From Bog-756 sp963734435 (GTDB lineage: Bacteria; Actinomycetota; Acidimicrobiia; Acidimicrobiales; RAAP-2), in NCBI GenBank assembly GCA_963734435.1, contig CAVTHA010000007.1, forward strand, positions 1 to 64,000: a stretch of DNA of 64,000 nt, read 5' to 3'. The first letter of the stretch is position 1; every line of letters begins with the position of its first letter. The notes beneath the pieces were generated by a model. It did not search any database and had not been told where the DNA came from. It saw only the letters and a list, made by a program, of their open reading frames with translations. Below, piece after piece: positions 62,954 through 64,000 of this stretch. A program made the position numbers and the translations under genes.

Positions 62954-63492
62954 GAGCGCACCTGACCTCTACTCACGTGCCAACCATTGCGCTCGGTCAT
63001 TCGACCCGACCGTGGGTCAGACAAACGGCGCGAACGACGGGACATTTGGCAATCGGCATCATGCCGATGACGAGATGGGCACGATCTTTCGTTGATGGCG
63101 ATCTTGCTGGTGTCAATCTGATCCGTACGACTCCTCACTATCGGATTTTTCGGGGTGGAGGTAATCGCGATATCTTCGAACCGCTCTGGACTCCTCCGCA
63201 CCCTGCTTGGCCTGGTCCAATCTTGATTCAGGCCTATGGTTCAACTCCGCTTAGTGGCGTTCAACGCAGGCTTCCCGAGGGGCCAACGGGCATTTAGCCA
63301 TTGCCAGCGTCAGGTGGCAACGCGGAGTTCCGAGACCGGTCGCGCCGTTTGGTCCTCGTGGACGTTCGCGCCAGCCTGGTTGCCGCCGCCTGTCGAAGCG
63401 AGAAGGTCTGCTCAGGCCGAAGTGGACTGCGATCCGAGACCCAGGGGACGAGTGGAGCTTCGACAAACCGGGCAAGATTGAGCAACACAGTG
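62954..63492. other. about 540 bases without a recognised gene
   Basis: Neither strand gives a credible coding frame or known motif. It separates the small protein gene from the end of the channel-associated gene on the same strand. Confidence 0.3.
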
Positions 63493-64000
63493 TCATAGTT
63501 GACGCGCCAACCTGAAAACGCTCGTCCATGCCTGCTCCCGATCCGGCTTGAGACCAATGCCGGCCTCGGCCATCTGGTCACAGGCTGAATCAAATTCAGC
63601 CCGAGCGATAGAGATGGGGTCGTCAGGCGACGGATCGGGGTCATAAGGAATCCCGAAGCTGGAGGCGATCCAACGCAGCGAGAGGTACCCGGCTCGTATG
63701 GTCAGCTGGGCATCGGGATCGTTCTGGTGCTCGATGGTAGATACCCACAAGCTGGCACCGTCGAGAAGGACTCCCGCCGAGTTGACCCACGACTGGTTGG
63801 AGTGCGGTGAACGGAAGACGGCGAGAATCGGGTAGGAGCTGTGGGTCTCCTCCACATCCACGAACCACGATTCCCACGTTCTCCACAGCTCTGTCAGTCG
63901 ATAGTTGACGTCTTCGATGCGGTGGTAGCGAATGAGCATCGAGGTTGCGCTTGGTGGAGATCCCGCACGCACTGCGAGAAGGCTTACACCGTTCTCACGC
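63493..64000 (-). CDS. channel-family membrane protein, C-terminal part (runs off window)
   Basis: The frame is open past the right edge, so only the last 169 or so residues are visible. They include VRAGSPPSATSMLIRYHRI, TWESWFVDVEETHSSYPIL and FRSPHSNQSWVNSAGVLLD, the cytoplasmic tail of a bacterial two-pore-type ion-channel-like family, in which ETH-SYP and FRS-x-QSW recur. The membrane part would lie outside the window. Intact over the visible length. Confidence 0.6.
   Translation of the reverse strand, partial: RENGVSLLAVRAGSPPSATSMLIRYHRIEDVNYRLTELWRTWESWFVDVEETHSSYPILAVFRSPHSNQSWVNSAGVLLDGASLWVSTIEHQNDPDAQLTIRAGYLSLRWIASSFGIPYDPDPSPDDPISIARAEFDSACDQMAEAGIGLKPDREQAWTSVFRLARQL

Noticed and set aside
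1..64000. Alternative genetic code or stop-codon recoding as reason for broken frames
   Set aside because: The breaks are mostly single-base shifts rather than in-frame stops; the one in-frame TAG (46179) is isolated, and TAG ends other genes normally.

Overview
Composition and gene content point to a high-GC actinomycete, most likely an uncultured member of the Acidimicrobiia or a relative. The sequence shows many GTG starts, short or apparently absent leaders, DUF1918, DUF5134, CsoR, DUF5996 and MocR genes, and secreted proteins with Thr-Pro linkers made of repeated TTT. No rRNA, tRNA, CRISPR array, prophage or intact insertion sequence was seen. The assignment is inference from family content only.

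Layout. 1-10.8 kb: a LIV-type importer on the minus strand (substrate-binding protein, a single-chain MFS-LivF-LivG protein, a fused LivHM permease) sits behind an M28-like peptidase and a TetR regulator. Divergent from these are two phytanoyl-CoA-dioxygenase-family genes flanking an alpha/beta hydrolase, with an overlapping palindrome between the two arms. 10.8-23.2 kb: small metabolic and regulatory genes (PNPOx/MocR pair, ArsR/SRPBCC pair, VOC, SDR, enoyl-CoA hydratase, methyltransferases), a large secreted glycosidase-like protein, and several gene fragments. 23.4-29.3 kb: a metal-response cluster with a Cys-rich BlaI-type repressor, DUF5134 and polytopic membrane proteins, a YraQ-type permease, and CsoR with a clear operator. 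29.3-38.7 kb: an HtrA-type protease, DUF5996, a streptomycin-kinase-like protein, PilZ, and an SDR/CMD/epimerase operon. 39-46.4 kb: a secreted GH92 mannosidase, a GGDEF-EAL protein, two surface-type low-complexity proteins (one with 141-bp tandem repeats), and a DUF899 gene with an in-frame stop. 46.8-49.6 kb: a cNMP-binding/FAD oxidoreductase next to an adenylate-kinase paralogue and an 88-residue protein. 49.8-53.6 kb: an osmoprotectant (Opu/ProU-type) ABC operon. 53.6-64 kb: a SET-domain protein, a secreted phosphoesterase, an ABC-2 exporter behind an RCC1-repeat lipoprotein with a divergent MarR regulator, a DsbA-like thioredoxin, and the C-terminal part of a channel-associated protein.

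Reading-frame quality is uneven. The LIV operon, the Opu operon and the 53.6-62.2 kb stretch carry many single-base frame breaks, while most genes between about 12 and 49 kb are intact. Coding potential continues in another frame after each break, and several breaks look like one extra base, often in or beside a G/C run. Assembly or basecalling error is therefore the simplest explanation, but recent decay of these loci is not excluded. For such genes the coordinates given span the reconstructed gene.

Functionally the window suggests a free-living heterotroph that imports amino-acid-like and betaine-like solutes, degrades glycans and phosphoesters outside the cell, copes with copper-like metals, and uses cyclic nucleotides (c-di-GMP through GGDEF-EAL and PilZ, and a possible cNMP-gated flavoprotein).
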